From contig NZ_CP042306.1 in NCBI RefSeq assembly GCF_007859635.1, positions 434,001 to 498,000 of the forward strand: DNA of 64,000 nucleotides, given 5' to 3'. The first letter of the stretch is position 1. The number at the start of each line of letters is the position of its first letter. The notes under the pieces are model-generated. The model did no database searches. It was given only the letters and a program-made list of their open reading frames with translations, and was not told where the DNA came from. The DNA is from Sphingomonas panacisoli (GTDB taxonomy: Bacteria > Pseudomonadota > Alphaproteobacteria > Sphingomonadales > Sphingomonadaceae). Made by a program: the position numbers and the translations under genes. Below, piece by piece: positions 39,003 through 48,024 of this stretch.

Positions 39003-39998
39003 TCAGTGGCGAAACCCGAGACTGGCCGGGAGCGGGACGGGGGTTGCGCCGTCGGTCAGGGAGAGGCCGGTCCCGATGGTGAAGGCGCCGATCCGGGTGG
39101 CAGGAACCGAGGGCGTGAATGCGGGCGGGGCAGCGAACAGCAATTGATAGTCGTCGCCCGCCGTCGCCGCGGCGATCCGCGCGGCACGGTCGTCGCCGGC
39201 GAACGCGCGATACGCACTCGACAGCGGCACCAGCGCGAGATCGATCGCCACCCCGAGCGCGCTCGCTTCGGCCATGCGGGAGGCATCGAGGAGGAGGCCG
39301 TCGGAGACGTCCATCATCGCATGGACATGCGGCGCGAGCGCGCGGCCTTCGGCTAGACGCGGTTGTGGGCGACGATAAGCGGCGAGCAGGTTGGCGGGGC
39401 CATTCTCCCCGCGCGCGATGCGGAGCCCCGCGCCGGCATCGCCGATCGTGCCGGTTACCCAAAGCGCATCACCCGCCTGCGCGGCCGACCTTGGCACCGC
39501 GACGCCGTCGCGACCGAAGGCGGTCATCGTGAGTACGCGGGGAACGCCGGCGGGCAATGATACCGTGTCGCCGCCGATGATGGGACAATTGAACGCGGTA
39601 AGCGCTTCTCCCAAACCGGCAAGAAAGCCTATGTCCCAATCATCCTCGTTCCCCGGCGCAGGCCGGGGTCCAGTCTCGGCGCGAAGCGCCGAACGCGCTT
39701 CCGCGCGCGATGTTGTTTGTGGCTGGACCCCGGCCTGCGCCGGGGAGCGGGCCAAGGGATAGTTCAGTAGGACGCCTGCCGGCGTTGCGCCTTTGGCGGC
39801 GAGATCGGACAGATTCACCGCGACCAGCTTCCACGCGACATCGCCGGGCGGATCGTCGGGCAGGAAATGGACACCCTCGACGATGGTATCGGTGGTAATC
39901 GACAGCTCGGCGAGGCTGGCGGTGTCGTCGGTGAGGCCGTGCGCGCCGGGATGGAGCGGTAACCGGCGCAGCGCAGACAGGAAGTCGTGTTCGTTCAC
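39003..39998 (-). CDS. thiL: Thiamine-monophosphate kinase with in-frame repeat insertion
   Basis: 331 residues. ThiL phosphorylates thiamine-P to the cofactor thiamine diphosphate. Signatures: GLTDDTASLA near the start, ITTDTIVEGVHFLPDDPP, AVNLSDLAAKGATPAGVLLN, CPIIGGDTVSLPAGV and MMDVSDGLLLDASRMAEAS. Residues ~84-118 (RSPAQAGVQPQTTSRAEARS onward to PAPGNED) do not belong to the family and are encoded by a palindromic repeat (39651-39745) inserted in frame between NYPLA and DDWDIGFLAGLG. The insertion lies in a surface loop position between conserved blocks, so the enzyme may still work. Usually near nusB, as here. Confidence 0.93.
   Translation of the reverse strand: MNEHDFLSALRRLPLHPGAHGLTDDTASLAELSITTDTIVEGVHFLPDDPPGDVAWKLVAVNLSDLAAKGATPAGVLLNYPLARSPAQAGVQPQTTSRAEARSALRAETGPRPAPGNEDDWDIGFLAGLGEALTAFNCPIIGGDTVSLPAGVPRVLTMTAFGRDGVAVPRSAAQAGDALWVTGTIGDAGAGLRIARGENGPANLLAAYRRPQPRLAEGRALAPHVHAMMDVSDGLLLDASRMAEASALGVAIDLALVPLSSAYRAFAGDDRAARIAAATAGDDYQLLFAAPPAFTPSVPATRIGAFTIGTGLSLTDGATPVPLPASLGFRH
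39651..39745. repeat. Palindromic repeat inside the thiL coding sequence
   Basis: Arms CCCCGGCGCAGGCCGGGGTC + CA (39651-39672) and TG + GACCCCGGCCTGCGCCGGGG (39724-39745) are 22-base perfect inverted copies. The 51-base spacer has its own small hairpin (TCGGCGCGAAGCGCCGA). It belongs with the CCCCGGC intergenic repeats elsewhere in the window but here lies in a gene and keeps its frame open. Confidence 0.9.
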
Positions 39999-40070
39999 GC
40001 AGCTGTCCTACTCGATCGGCGATGCTGCGTCTTGCTTTGAGGTTGCCTCGGACTGCTGTAATTGTCGCGC

Positions 40071-40373
40071 ATGCCGACCTATTTCCTCATCCCGTTCGCG
40101 ATATTCTTCATCTGCTGCGCCTCGCAATTCTGGTTCGTGAAGCGTGTGCGCGATCGACTGATCGATCACCATCCGAATGTGTTCCTGAAGCAGGAGCGGG
40201 CATCGTTCTTCCCGCACAACCACATCTGGCGTTACGCTTTCGACAGCCGGTTCCGCGGCTTGAACGACCCGGAACTGGACCGGCGTGTGCGCAACCTGAG
40301 GATCTTGACCGCAATTGCGCTCGGCAGCTGGCTCGCCATCGCGGTATGCATGGTCACCATGCCGAGAGCCTGA
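40071..40373 (+). CDS. Small two-helix membrane protein, UspB-like layout
   Basis: 100 residues from the ATG at 40071. One hydrophobic helix at each end (FLIPFAIFFICCASQFWFV and TAIALGSWLAIAVCMVTM) flanks a charged middle (DHHPNVFLKQERASFFPHNH, then LNDPELDRRVRNLR). The arrangement, with HP near the first helix and DPELDRRVRNLR before the second, recalls UspB and related small proteins, but the identity is not secure. It is encoded opposite to the nusB and thiL genes around it. Confidence 0.65.
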   Translation: MPTYFLIPFAIFFICCASQFWFVKRVRDRLIDHHPNVFLKQERASFFPHNHIWRYAFDSRFRGLNDPELDRRVRNLRILTAIALGSWLAIAVCMVTMPRA

Positions 40374-40390
40374 CCTAACAGCGCGAGCCT

Positions 40391-40849
40391 TTAGCCTCGC
40401 GCGTCCTTCGCCACCGCGTCGAGCAGGCCGTTGACGAACCCGGCCTCGCGGCGCTCGTAGAACGCCTTGGCGACATCGACATATTCGCTGATCACGGTGC
40501 CGGTCGCGGTGTCGGCCCGCGCGAGCAATTCATAGGTCGCCGCGCGGAGCAACGCCTTCATCGGCTTGTCCAACCGGTCGAAGCTCCAGTCCTTGCTCAA
40601 CTTCGCCGCGATCGCCGCATCGATCTCATCTGTGCGCGCCAGCACGCCCGTCACGACATCGTCGAAATACGCCTCGTCCGCAGGCGCATATTCGACTTCC
40701 TCGATCGTCGCGCCGAGCCGATGCTGGTGGAATTCGTGGAGCAGCGACGCGAGCGCGGTGCCCTCCATCTCGTGCTGATAGAGCGCTTGCGTGGCGGCGA
40801 GCCGCGCGGCGGCGCGGGCTTTGGATCGGGCGGAGGTTCGGCGGGACAT
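40391..40849 (-). CDS. nusB: Transcription antitermination protein NusB
   Basis: 152 residues from the ATG at 40849. All-helical RNA-binding protein that joins NusE (S10) on boxA in rRNA antitermination. Typical motifs: ARLAATQALYQHEMEG at the start, FDRLDKPMKALLRAATYELL, VISEYVDVAKAFYERREAGF, and the ending VNGLLDAVAKDARG. It lies 17 bases after hisD, likely in the same transcript. Confidence 0.95.
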   Translation of the reverse strand: MSRRTSARSKARAAARLAATQALYQHEMEGTALASLLHEFHQHRLGATIEEVEYAPADEAYFDDVVTGVLARTDEIDAAIAAKLSKDWSFDRLDKPMKALLRAATYELLARADTATGTVISEYVDVAKAFYERREAGFVNGLLDAVAKDARG

Positions 40850-40866
40850 GGGCGGAGCGCTATGGG

Positions 40867-42159
40867 TCAGCCTTGGCCGAGGCGCAAGGCCACCGACCGG
40901 GCGTGGGCGGGCAATCCTTCCGCATCGGCCAGCGTCACCGCGGCAGGGCCGATCGCGTGGAGCGCCTTTTCGTCGAGCGACAGGAAGCTGGTGCGCTTCA
41001 TGAAATCGAGCACCGACAGGCCGGACGAAAAGCGCGCGCGGCGGCCGGTCGGGAGGACGTGGTTGGGTCCGGCGACGTAATCGCCGACCGCTTCCGGCGT
41101 ATGGCGACCAAGGAACACCGACCCGGCATGCTTGACCATGTCGAACAGCGTGTCCGCGTCGTCGCAGGCGAGTTCGAGATGTTCGGGGGCGAGGCGGTTC
41201 ACCAGCGGCATCGCTTCGGCCAGGTCGGCGGTGACGACGATCGCGCCGTTCGCGTCCCAGCTGGCGCGCGCGACTTTGGCGGTGGCGAGCTCGCCGATCT
41301 GGAGATCTACGGCGTCGGCTACCGCCCGGGCGAGCGCGGCGTCGTCGGTGAACAGGATCGACTGGCTGGAGGGATCGTGCTCGGCCTGGCTGAGCAGATC
41401 GGCGGCGATCCACTGCGGATCGTTCCGGCCGTCGGCGACGACGACGATCTCGCTCGGCCCCGCGACCATGTCGATCCCGACCACGCCGTAAAGCTGCCGC
41501 TTGGCCTCCGCGACCCAGGCGTTGCCGGGGCCGCACACGACGTCGACCGGCGCGATCCGCCCGGTGCCGTAGGCAAGCGCGGCGACCGCCTGCGCGCCGC
41601 CGATCCGCCAGATTTCGTCGACCCCGGCAAGGTGCGCGGCGGCGAGGACCAGCGGGTTGACCTCGCCATCCGGGGTGGGCGTGACCATCACCAGCCGCTC
41701 GACGCCCGCCACCTTGGCGGGAATGGCGTTCATCAGCACCGAACTGGGATAGGCCGCGCGGCCGCCGGGGACGTAAATCCCCGCTGCATCGACCCCGCGC
41801 CACCGCGCCCCGAGCCGCGCGCCGGCGGCGTCGGTCGTGTCGCTGTCCTCCGGCTTCTGCTTGACGTGATAGGCCGTGATCCGTTCGGCCGCGAGTTCGA
41901 GCGCGGCGCGCAGGTCGGGTGCCAGCGCGTCGTGCGCGGCGAGCCACTCGGCCTTCTCGATCCGCCAGCCGGTGTCGTTGAGATCGTGCCGGTCGAACTT
42001 GCGCGTGAAGGCGTGAACCGCGGCATCGCCTTCGTCGCGGACGCTGGCGACGATCGTGCGGACGTCACGCGCGACATCGGTATCCGCCTCGCGCCGCGCA
42101 TCGACCAGCGCCTGGAACTGGCGGTCGAAGCCGGGTTCGGAGGTCGAAAGCTTGATCAT
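40867..42159 (-). CDS. hisD: Histidinol dehydrogenase
   Basis: 430 residues from the ATG at 42159, overlapping the hisG stop (ATGA). It oxidises histidinol to histidine in two NAD-dependent, Zn-dependent steps. Visible: [82 protein letters not shown] with the Zn-binding Gln/His, and [10 protein letters not shown] with the catalytic Glu/His. Usual length. Operon hisG-hisD-nusB. Confidence 0.96.
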   Translation of the reverse strand: MIKLSTSEPGFDRQFQALVDARREADTDVARDVRTIVASVRDEGDAAVHAFTRKFDRHDLNDTGWRIEKAEWLAAHDALAPDLRAALELAAERITAYHVKQKPEDSDTTDAAGARLGARWRGVDAAGIYVPGGRAAYPSSVLMNAIPAKVAGVERLVMVTPTPDGEVNPLVLAAAHLAGVDEIWRIGGAQAVAALAYGTGRIAPVDVVCGPGNAWVAEAKRQLYGVVGIDMVAGPSEIVVVADGRNDPQWIAADLLSQAEHDPSSQSILFTDDAALARAVADAVDLQIGELATAKVARASWDANGAIVVTADLAEAMPLVNRLAPEHLELACDDADTLFDMVKHAGSVFLGRHTPEAVGDYVAGPNHVLPTGRRARFSSGLSVLDFMKRTSFLSLDEKALHAIGPAAVTLADAEGLPAHARSVALRLGQG

Positions 42160-42806
42160 CCCGTCACCGCACGCCGGAACGCATCGACCAGCGGCACGAG
42201 TTCGGGTCGCGTCTTGAACGCGGCGCGGTTGACGATCAGGCGGCTGGTCACGTCCATGATCCGCTCGACCTCGACCAGCCCGTTTTCCTTGAGCGTGCGG
42301 CCCGACGAGACGAGATCGACGATCCGCGGCGCGAGACCGAGCGTCGGCGCCAGCTCCATCGCGCCGTTCAGCTTGACGCATTCGGCCTGCACGCCGCGCG
42401 CCTCGAAATGGCGCTGCGTCAGGTAGGGGTATTTGGTCGCGACGCGGACGTGGCTCCACCCGCGTGGGTCGTCGGTCGCGGCAAGTTCGGCGGGCTCCGC
42501 GACCGACAGCCGGCAATGCCCGATGCCGAGATCGACCGGCGCGTAGAGCTCGGGATAGTCGAACTCGGCCAGCACGTCCGACCCGACGATGCCGAGTTGT
42601 GCGGCGCCATGCGCGACGAAGGTGGCGACGTCGAACGCGCGGACGCGGATCAGATCGATGCCGGCGTCGCTGGTCGCGAACCGCAGCGCGCGGCTGTCCT
42701 CGTCGGCGAAGGCGGCTTCGGGCTCGATCCCGGCGCGCGCCAGTAACGGCGCGGCCTCCGCGAGGATGCGGCCCTTGGGCACGGCGATGACGATGGGCTG
42801 GGCCAT
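42156..42806 (-). CDS. hisG: ATP phosphoribosyltransferase, short form
   Basis: 216 residues from the ATG at 42806. First step of histidine synthesis: ATP + PRPP to phosphoribosyl-ATP. The start [40 protein letters not shown] and [15 protein letters not shown] (PRPP loop) are typical. It lacks the C-terminal regulatory domain of long HisG, so it should need the HisRS-like partner HisZ, which is not in this window. Its stop overlaps hisD. Confidence 0.95.
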   Translation of the reverse strand: MAQPIVIAVPKGRILAEAAPLLARAGIEPEAAFADEDSRALRFATSDAGIDLIRVRAFDVATFVAHGAAQLGIVGSDVLAEFDYPELYAPVDLGIGHCRLSVAEPAELAATDDPRGWSHVRVATKYPYLTQRHFEARGVQAECVKLNGAMELAPTLGLAPRIVDLVSSGRTLKENGLVEVERIMDVTSRLIVNRAAFKTRPELVPLVDAFRRAVTG

Positions 42807-42866
42807 GGCGCAGGGCTTTACTTGTGCAGGTGCGAAGGAGCAATGCGTCGCCGACGGAGGTGGCAC

Positions 42867-43973
42867 ATGGCAGGCGAAGAGAATAACCGCGGCGCGTTCC
42901 GGATCCAGGAATTCTATTGCACGAAGAACGGCGCGCCGATCTACGCACGGCTGTGCGCGGCGATCGCGGAAGGGCTGACGCGCGAGAGCAGGATCGGGGC
43001 GCGGGTGCTCGACTGGCCGGGCGAGCCGACACGCGATGCTTTACCGTTGCGGTTCATCGGCGGGCTGCATGCGCTGGTACGGGCGGGCAGGGATGCCGGG
43101 CTCGCCGCGATCTTCGCCGGCGAGACGACCGATCCCGCGACGGTGGCCACCGATCTCAACCGCGCGCTGGTGGCGCATGACGACGATCTGCTGCCGTGGC
43201 TCGACGGCCCGCCGCAGACCAACGAGCCGGGGCGGTCGGGGTCGTTGATGACCGGGCTGCTGGAGGTCGCGCGGCGGTTCGGGCCGAAGATCGAATTGCT
43301 CGAGATCGGGTCGAGTGCGGGGCTGAACCTGCTGATCGACCGCTACGCCTTCGACCTGGGCGGCACCCGGGTCGGCCCGACGGATTCGACCGTGACGCTC
43401 ACGCCGGAGTGGAAGGGGCCGGCGCCCGAGCCGGCACCCGTCGATATCGTGTCCGTGCGCGGCTGCGATATCCAGCCGCTCGACGCGACCGATCCGGTCG
43501 TCGCGACGCGGCTGCTCGCGTATGTCTGGCCCGAAATGCCGGTGCGGTTCGGGCGGATGGAGCGGGCGATCGCGATGCAGCGCGAAAAGCCGGTCGATCT
43601 GGTCCAGGCCGACGCCGCCGACTGGGTCGAGGCGCGGCTGGCCGAACCGCAGGCGGCGGGCGTGACGCGGGTGCTGATGCATTCGGTGGTGTGGCAATAT
43701 CTGCCCGAAGCGAGCGCCGACCGCGTCCGTGCCGCGATGAAGGCGGCGGGTGCACAGGCTACCGCAGAACGTCCGCTCGCCTGGGTCATGGTCGAACCCA
43801 ACCGTGCCTTCGCCGAGCATGTGATCCGCGTGCGGAGTAGGCCCGGCGATGGCGAGTGGCAGATCCTGGCGACGGCGCACGCGCACGGGGCGTGGATCAA
43901 ATATGGCGAGGCGGCGGATGCGGATCGCGTGCGGATCGACCTGCCCGAAGCGGCGAAGGTCGATGTAAGCTAG
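42867..43973 (+). CDS. DUF2332 family protein
   Basis: 368 residues from the ATG at 42867 with GGAGG 6 bases upstream. Matches DUF2332: [20 protein letters not shown] near the start, [10 protein letters not shown], then [20 protein letters not shown], a glycine-rich loop like that of SAM-dependent methyltransferases, and [13 protein letters not shown]. The family has no confirmed reaction. Cytoplasmic. It is divergent from hisG and convergent with the alpha/beta-hydrolase gene, overlapping it by 4 bases. Confidence 0.85.
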   Translation: MAGEENNRGAFRIQEFYCTKNGAPIYARLCAAIAEGLTRESRIGARVLDWPGEPTRDALPLRFIGGLHALVRAGRDAGLAAIFAGETTDPATVATDLNRALVAHDDDLLPWLDGPPQTNEPGRSGSLMTGLLEVARRFGPKIELLEIGSSAGLNLLIDRYAFDLGGTRVGPTDSTVTLTPEWKGPAPEPAPVDIVSVRGCDIQPLDATDPVVATRLLAYVWPEMPVRFGRMERAIAMQREKPVDLVQADAADWVEARLAEPQAAGVTRVLMHSVVWQYLPEASADRVRAAMKAAGAQATAERPLAWVMVEPNRAFAEHVIRVRSRPGDGEWQILATAHAHGAWIKYGEAADADRVRIDLPEAAKVDVS

Positions 43974-44869
43974 GCGCCCTGCGCCTCCAGCCAGTCCCGC
44001 ATCGCCTTGGTCACCGTGTCCGGCGCTTCCCACGGCGCGAAGTGGCCGACGCCTTCGAGGCGATCGATCGTCAGATCAGGCACGAGCGGATCGAGTCCTT
44101 CCAGCTGGCTCGGCAGCAACGCCTTGTCGTCCAGCCCCCAGATCACGAGCGTCGGCATCTTCAGCGCCGGGAACGGGCCGTCGAGGAATGCCGGCCGCTC
44201 CGGCGTCGCGTCCATCGCGGGTACGTTGACCGCGCTCGCGCGATACCAGTTGAGCATCGCGGTCATCGCGCCGGGCTGGCCCCATTGCTCGAGATAGGTC
44301 GGCTTTTCATCCATCACCTTGGCGAAGTCGGTGTGGCGCATGAAGCTGCCGTCGAAGAACTGCGACAGGCCGATACCGTCGATATATTTCTCGAAATCCG
44401 GGTTGCGGAACGCCGTGATGTACTGGCTCGCCTCGCGCTGCGCCATGTCGTCGAACAAGGTCTTCTGGAAGACGAAGGGGTGCGGCGCGTTGACGATGAT
44501 CAGGCGTGCGACGCGATCGGGATGGTTGAGCGCCGCCATCCACGCGATCGCCCCGCCCCAATCGTGGCCGACCAAAGTGAAACGGTCGATGTCGAACCGA
44601 TCGGCGAGCGCGATCAGGTCGGCGACGGGCTTGTCGGGAGTATAGTTTTCGACCCCCAGCGGCTTGGACGATTTCGCGAACCCGCGCTGGTCGGGGGCGA
44701 GGACGAAATGGTCCTTGGCGAGATCGCCGATCTGATGCCGCCAGGTGCGATGCGATTCGGGAAAGCCGTGGAGCAGGATGATCGCCGGGTTGGTCGGATC
44801 GCCCGCGACCGCGACATCAAGGCTGACGCCCGTCGCGAGGTCCACTCGCTGCAGGTCGAAATCGCTCAT
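43970..44869 (-). CDS. Alpha/beta hydrolase, epoxide hydrolase/dehalogenase-like
   Basis: 299 residues from the ATG at 44869. Alpha/beta-hydrolase fold with oxyanion motif LHGFPESHRTW (about 33-43) and the nucleophile elbow LVGHDWGGAIAW, where Asp103 replaces Ser. This is the pattern of epoxide hydrolases and haloalkane dehalogenases. The catalytic His is in EGVGHFAPWEAP near the C-terminus. HGFPE favours epoxide hydrolase. Substrate unknown. No signal peptide. Confidence 0.88.
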   Translation of the reverse strand: MSDFDLQRVDLATGVSLDVAVAGDPTNPAIILLHGFPESHRTWRHQIGDLAKDHFVLAPDQRGFAKSSKPLGVENYTPDKPVADLIALADRFDIDRFTLVGHDWGGAIAWMAALNHPDRVARLIIVNAPHPFVFQKTLFDDMAQREASQYITAFRNPDFEKYIDGIGLSQFFDGSFMRHTDFAKVMDEKPTYLEQWGQPGAMTAMLNWYRASAVNVPAMDATPERPAFLDGPFPALKMPTLVIWGLDDKALLPSQLEGLDPLVPDLTIDRLEGVGHFAPWEAPDTVTKAMRDWLEAQGA

Positions 44870-45037
44870 ATTCCCCTCCCGAGCCGGCCTAAGTTGACAC
44901 CAGGGTGACACTAGCGCGCATTTTTTCTCGCCACCGCTTCCCCGCCATATCCGCCCGAGGATCGATTGCGCGCGCGGAGACGGTGTCGGACGCAATCCTA
45001 CATTGCAAGCGGTGATTGCGTGGCCGATAGCCGACTC

Positions 45038-45463
45038 ATGGCCCGCGCCGACCAGACCGAAATCCGCATGCGGATCGTGATCGACAATCCGGTGCCGGGC
45101 GTACTCCACAGCCTCCAGACCGGCGACACCGGCGTGCTCGACCCGAAGCGGTCGAAGGCGGGGGAGCCATTGACCTTCGACTTCCCGGTGCGGATCGCGC
45201 CCGGCCCGAAGTTCTTCGGCGACCAGATACGCCGCGAAGGCCCGACGCGCCGCTTCGTCTATATCCGCATCGGCCAGTCGGCGGGGGATCACGCATCGGA
45301 ATGGTCGCGGCGGATGAAGATCGACATCCACGACACGCCGCAGGCCCTGCTCGACCGCGCGATGGCGGGGAAAGGGGTGGTCGAACTGACGGTCGATGGC
45401 ACCGGCAAGGACGGGTCGCCGGCGTGTGCGACGGTGAAGGTGACCGGGCGGCGGATCGCCTAG
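45038..45463 (+). CDS. DUF5990-like hypothetical protein
   Basis: 141 residues from the ATG at 45038; the frame extends to 44966 but without a binding site. The sequence (RMRIVIDNPVPGVLHSLQTG, FDFPVRIAPGPKFFGDQIRR, RRFVYIRIGQSAGDHASEWS) fits the DUF5990 pattern of a small soluble beta-rich protein. No function is known. It is convergent with the beta-propeller gene. Confidence 0.7.
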   Translation: MARADQTEIRMRIVIDNPVPGVLHSLQTGDTGVLDPKRSKAGEPLTFDFPVRIAPGPKFFGDQIRREGPTRRFVYIRIGQSAGDHASEWSRRMKIDIHDTPQALLDRAMAGKGVVELTVDGTGKDGSPACATVKVTGRRIA

Positions 45464-45470
45464 CCAACGG

Positions 45471-46433
45471 CTAGGGTCGGTCGAGCTTGCGAATATCTCC
45501 CAACGTCACTTCGTAAATACTGAGCAGACCGTTTTCGTTCGATCGCAACTCGCGCCCGAGTTGCGCATAATCTGCCGGTCTTTCCCTGATCACGGGTCCC
45601 GCAAGGCGATTGCTCGAGAAAAAGAGGCGCCGACCATCCGGCGATAGCCAGGGTGCGGACTCGCCGAAGGCCGTGTTGATCGTTCCGCCCAAATTGACGG
45701 GATCGGACCAGCGACCGTCCGGGCGCGCGAACGAGACGAACAGGTCACCCTGGCCCATGCCGCCACGGTCGCGGCTGGCGAAGATCAGGAAGCCGCCGTC
45801 GCGCGCGACCACTGGGTTGATATCGTTGCCCTTGCCCGCAAAGCTCAACAGTTCCGGCGCGTCGTAGCCGTTCGCCGACGGCCGGGCGCGATAGATATGG
45901 ATGCCGGGATGCTCTGCGCGCGACGCTTCGAAATAGAGTGTCCCGTCGGCCAGCACGTTCGCATAGGCTTCGTTGCCGTCGGTGTTGATCGGGGCGGGAA
46001 GATGTTGGGGCGCCCCCCAACCATTGCCGCTCCGCTCGACGAACCAGATGTCATAGTCTTTTCGCGGCGTGCCGCTGTTGTCCGCAGGGCGATTGGAAAT
46101 GAAGTACAGCTTGGTGCCGTCCGCCGAAACGTGCGCGTCGGCGTCCTTCCAGATTCCCGAAAACGACGCGACCCGCGGCTGGGTCCAGCGTCCGTTCACC
46201 AAACGGCTTTCGACGATGGTCAGCCGATTATAGCCCGGGTCGCCCTTGGTGAAATACATCGTCTTGCCATCGGGCGTGAACGATGTGTCGTACTCGAAAT
46301 CCGGCGTGGATATGACGCCCGGCGCCACGAGCCTGGGGACACGCGCTGCCTCGTCCACCGCCGCCGATGTCGTCGACGAGCTTAGCGCGACGACGATCGC
46401 GATGCAGGCTGCCCTAATCGTTGCATTCGCCAA
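45471..46433 (-). CDS. Exported beta-propeller protein (PD40/TolB-like repeats)
   Basis: 320 residues if it starts at the TTG at 46433, which has GGGAG 7 bases upstream and leaves a clean signal peptide (ANATIRAACIAIVVALSSST); an ATG at 46478 gives a longer, poorer N-terminus. The body contains PD40 propeller blades: FEYDTSFTPDGKTMYFTKGD, ADAHVSADGTKLYFISNRPA, INPVVARDGGFLIFASRDRG and SAPWLSPDGRRLFFSSNRLA. These resemble the TolB propeller and OmpA-family PD40 proteins. Periplasmic; likely a protein- or glycan-binding scaffold. Confidence 0.8.
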   Translation of the reverse strand: MANATIRAACIAIVVALSSSTTSAAVDEAARVPRLVAPGVISTPDFEYDTSFTPDGKTMYFTKGDPGYNRLTIVESRLVNGRWTQPRVASFSGIWKDADAHVSADGTKLYFISNRPADNSGTPRKDYDIWFVERSGNGWGAPQHLPAPINTDGNEAYANVLADGTLYFEASRAEHPGIHIYRARPSANGYDAPELLSFAGKGNDINPVVARDGGFLIFASRDRGGMGQGDLFVSFARPDGRWSDPVNLGGTINTAFGESAPWLSPDGRRLFFSSNRLAGPVIRERPADYAQLGRELRSNENGLLSIYEVTLGDIRKLDRP

Positions 46434-46521
46434 TACCGATCTCCCGACTCGGCACCATCCGACGACACCATGCATCAACGTTCGGCGATTGCAACGAAAC
46501 GTACTATATCGCGATGCCGCG

Positions 46522-47424
46522 TCAGGGGTACGTCGCGGTCTTGGGGATCTCCGGGATCGGGATCCATTCCTTTTCGTCGCCCGGTACCTTGGCGAAGCGG
46601 CCCGCTTTCCAATCGGCCTTGGCCTGATCGATCCGGTCCTTGCGCGAACTGACGAAGTTCCACCACACGTAGCGCTCGGTCGCGAACGCCTCGCCGCCGC
46701 ACAGCATCACGCGACCGCCGGTCGCCGAGCGCAGCGTCATCGCGACGCCAGGTTGCAGGACGTAGAGCGTGTTGAGCGCCATCGGCATGCCGTCGATACT
46801 CGCGTCGCCCAGCGCGAGATACACCGCGCGTTCGTCGGCGCCCTTGTCGATCGGGATGCTCGCACCCGGCTCGAGCAGGATGTCGGCATAGATCGTTTCG
46901 GCATAGGTCGTGGTCGGGGCCCGCTTGCCCCATAGGTCACCCATGATGATGCGCGCGGTGGCGCCATGGCCGTCGATCACCGGCAGCGCGGCCTTTTCGA
47001 CATGTTCGAACGCCGGGTCGATCTCCTCCTTGTCCTCGGGCATGCCGAGCCAGGTCTGGATGCCCGACAGTTCGGGCCCGTGCGCGCGCTCGTCGCCGGG
47101 GGAGCGTTCGGAGTGCGCGATGCCGTGGCCGGCGGTCATCAGATTGACCGCGCCGGGCTCGATCCGCGCGAAGGTGCCGAGCGAATCGCGATGGTCGATC
47201 GCGCCGGCGAACAGATAGGTGACGGTCGACAGGTTGATGTGCGGATGCGGGCGCACGTCGATGCCGGTGCCGACATCGAGATGCGCCGGGCCCATCTGGT
47301 CGAAGAAGATGAACGGGCCGACCATCTGGTGCGGCTTGGACGGCAGGGTGCGGTGGACCTTGAACCCGCCAAGGTCGTGCGTGGTCGGGGTGATCGTGCG
47401 CAGGATCAGGTCGTCGTTGGTCAT
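46522..47424 (-). CDS. Pirin family protein
   Basis: 300 residues from the ATG at 47424. Two-cupin pirin: VGPFIFFDQMGPAHLDVGTG, the metal-binding RPHPHINLSTVTYLFAGAID and GIAHSERSPGDERAHGPELS with the conserved His and Glu residues, then a Pirin_C domain (VMLCGGEAFATERYVWWNFV). Bacterial pirins have quercetin dioxygenase or regulatory roles; the substrate here is unknown. The start overlaps the NUDIX gene stop by 4 bases (ATGA). Confidence 0.93.
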   Translation of the reverse strand: MTNDDLILRTITPTTHDLGGFKVHRTLPSKPHQMVGPFIFFDQMGPAHLDVGTGIDVRPHPHINLSTVTYLFAGAIDHRDSLGTFARIEPGAVNLMTAGHGIAHSERSPGDERAHGPELSGIQTWLGMPEDKEEIDPAFEHVEKAALPVIDGHGATARIIMGDLWGKRAPTTTYAETIYADILLEPGASIPIDKGADERAVYLALGDASIDGMPMALNTLYVLQPGVAMTLRSATGGRVMLCGGEAFATERYVWWNFVSSRKDRIDQAKADWKAGRFAKVPGDEKEWIPIPEIPKTATYP

Positions 47425-47858
47425 AATACCTCCGCAAGCATCTGGGGCAGGTCTTCGGGGAAATATTGCTCGCCGAGCGCCGCGAGGTCGGCCGGGGCGA
47501 CCCAGCGCCACTGCTGCATCACGCGCTGTTCGAGTTCGGTGTGCGCCCCGGTGTCGATCTCGCGGGCGTCGGTCCGGACCAGGAAATAGCGTTCGTCGGC
47601 GGTGACCTCGACGCCTTCGATGGTCAGGAAATCGACCTTACGGCGGAAGATTTCGGGTCCGGGATCGGCGATGATGCCGGTTTCCTCATAGAGTTCGCGG
47701 CGGGCGGCCGCTTCGTAGCTCTCGCCCGGATCGACCGCGCCGCCGACCGTGCACCAGAAGGGCGGGCGGCCATCCTCCGGCGTGAAGCGAAACATCAGGA
47801 TGCGGCCGTCGCCATCGACCAGCAGGATGCGTGCGGCGGGGCGAGGAGTGCGGGACAT
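47421..47858 (-). CDS. NUDIX hydrolase
   Basis: 145 residues from the ATG at 47858. The Nudix box is complete: GGAVDPGESYEAAARRELYE then ETGI, which binds Mg2+ for cleavage of a nucleoside diphosphate linked to another group. FWCTVGGAV precedes it, as is common. The substrate cannot be told. It lies upstream of and coupled to the pirin gene. No good ribosome binding site precedes the ATG, which suggests leaderless or weak initiation. Confidence 0.92.
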   Translation of the reverse strand: MSRTPRPAARILLVDGDGRILMFRFTPEDGRPPFWCTVGGAVDPGESYEAAARRELYEETGIIADPGPEIFRRKVDFLTIEGVEVTADERYFLVRTDAREIDTGAHTELEQRVMQQWRWVAPADLAALGEQYFPEDLPQMLAEVL

Positions 47859-47929
47859 GGGAGGGAGATAGCGCGGTCCGGCTTCTCGCGCATCCATTGC
47901 AAATGGAAATCTTGGGTTTCCGCCACCAC

Positions 47930-48017
47930 CGTCATGCCGGGCTTGTCCCGGCATCCGCCGAGCCTCGGGCGATATCGGTTGGGGTTGGGCGGACCCCGGC
48001 ACAAGGCCGGGGTGACG
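47930..48017. repeat. Palindromic intergenic repeat (CCGGCACAAGGCCGGGGTGACG class)
   Basis: The left arm (CGTCATGCCGGGCTTGTCCC) and the right arm (CCGGCACAAGGCCGGGGTGA) are each hairpins and are imperfect inverted copies of each other. The right arm closely matches the repeat at 35980-36067. It lies between the NUDIX gene and the GST gene. Confidence 0.85.
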
Positions 48018-48024
48018 GCTAATG

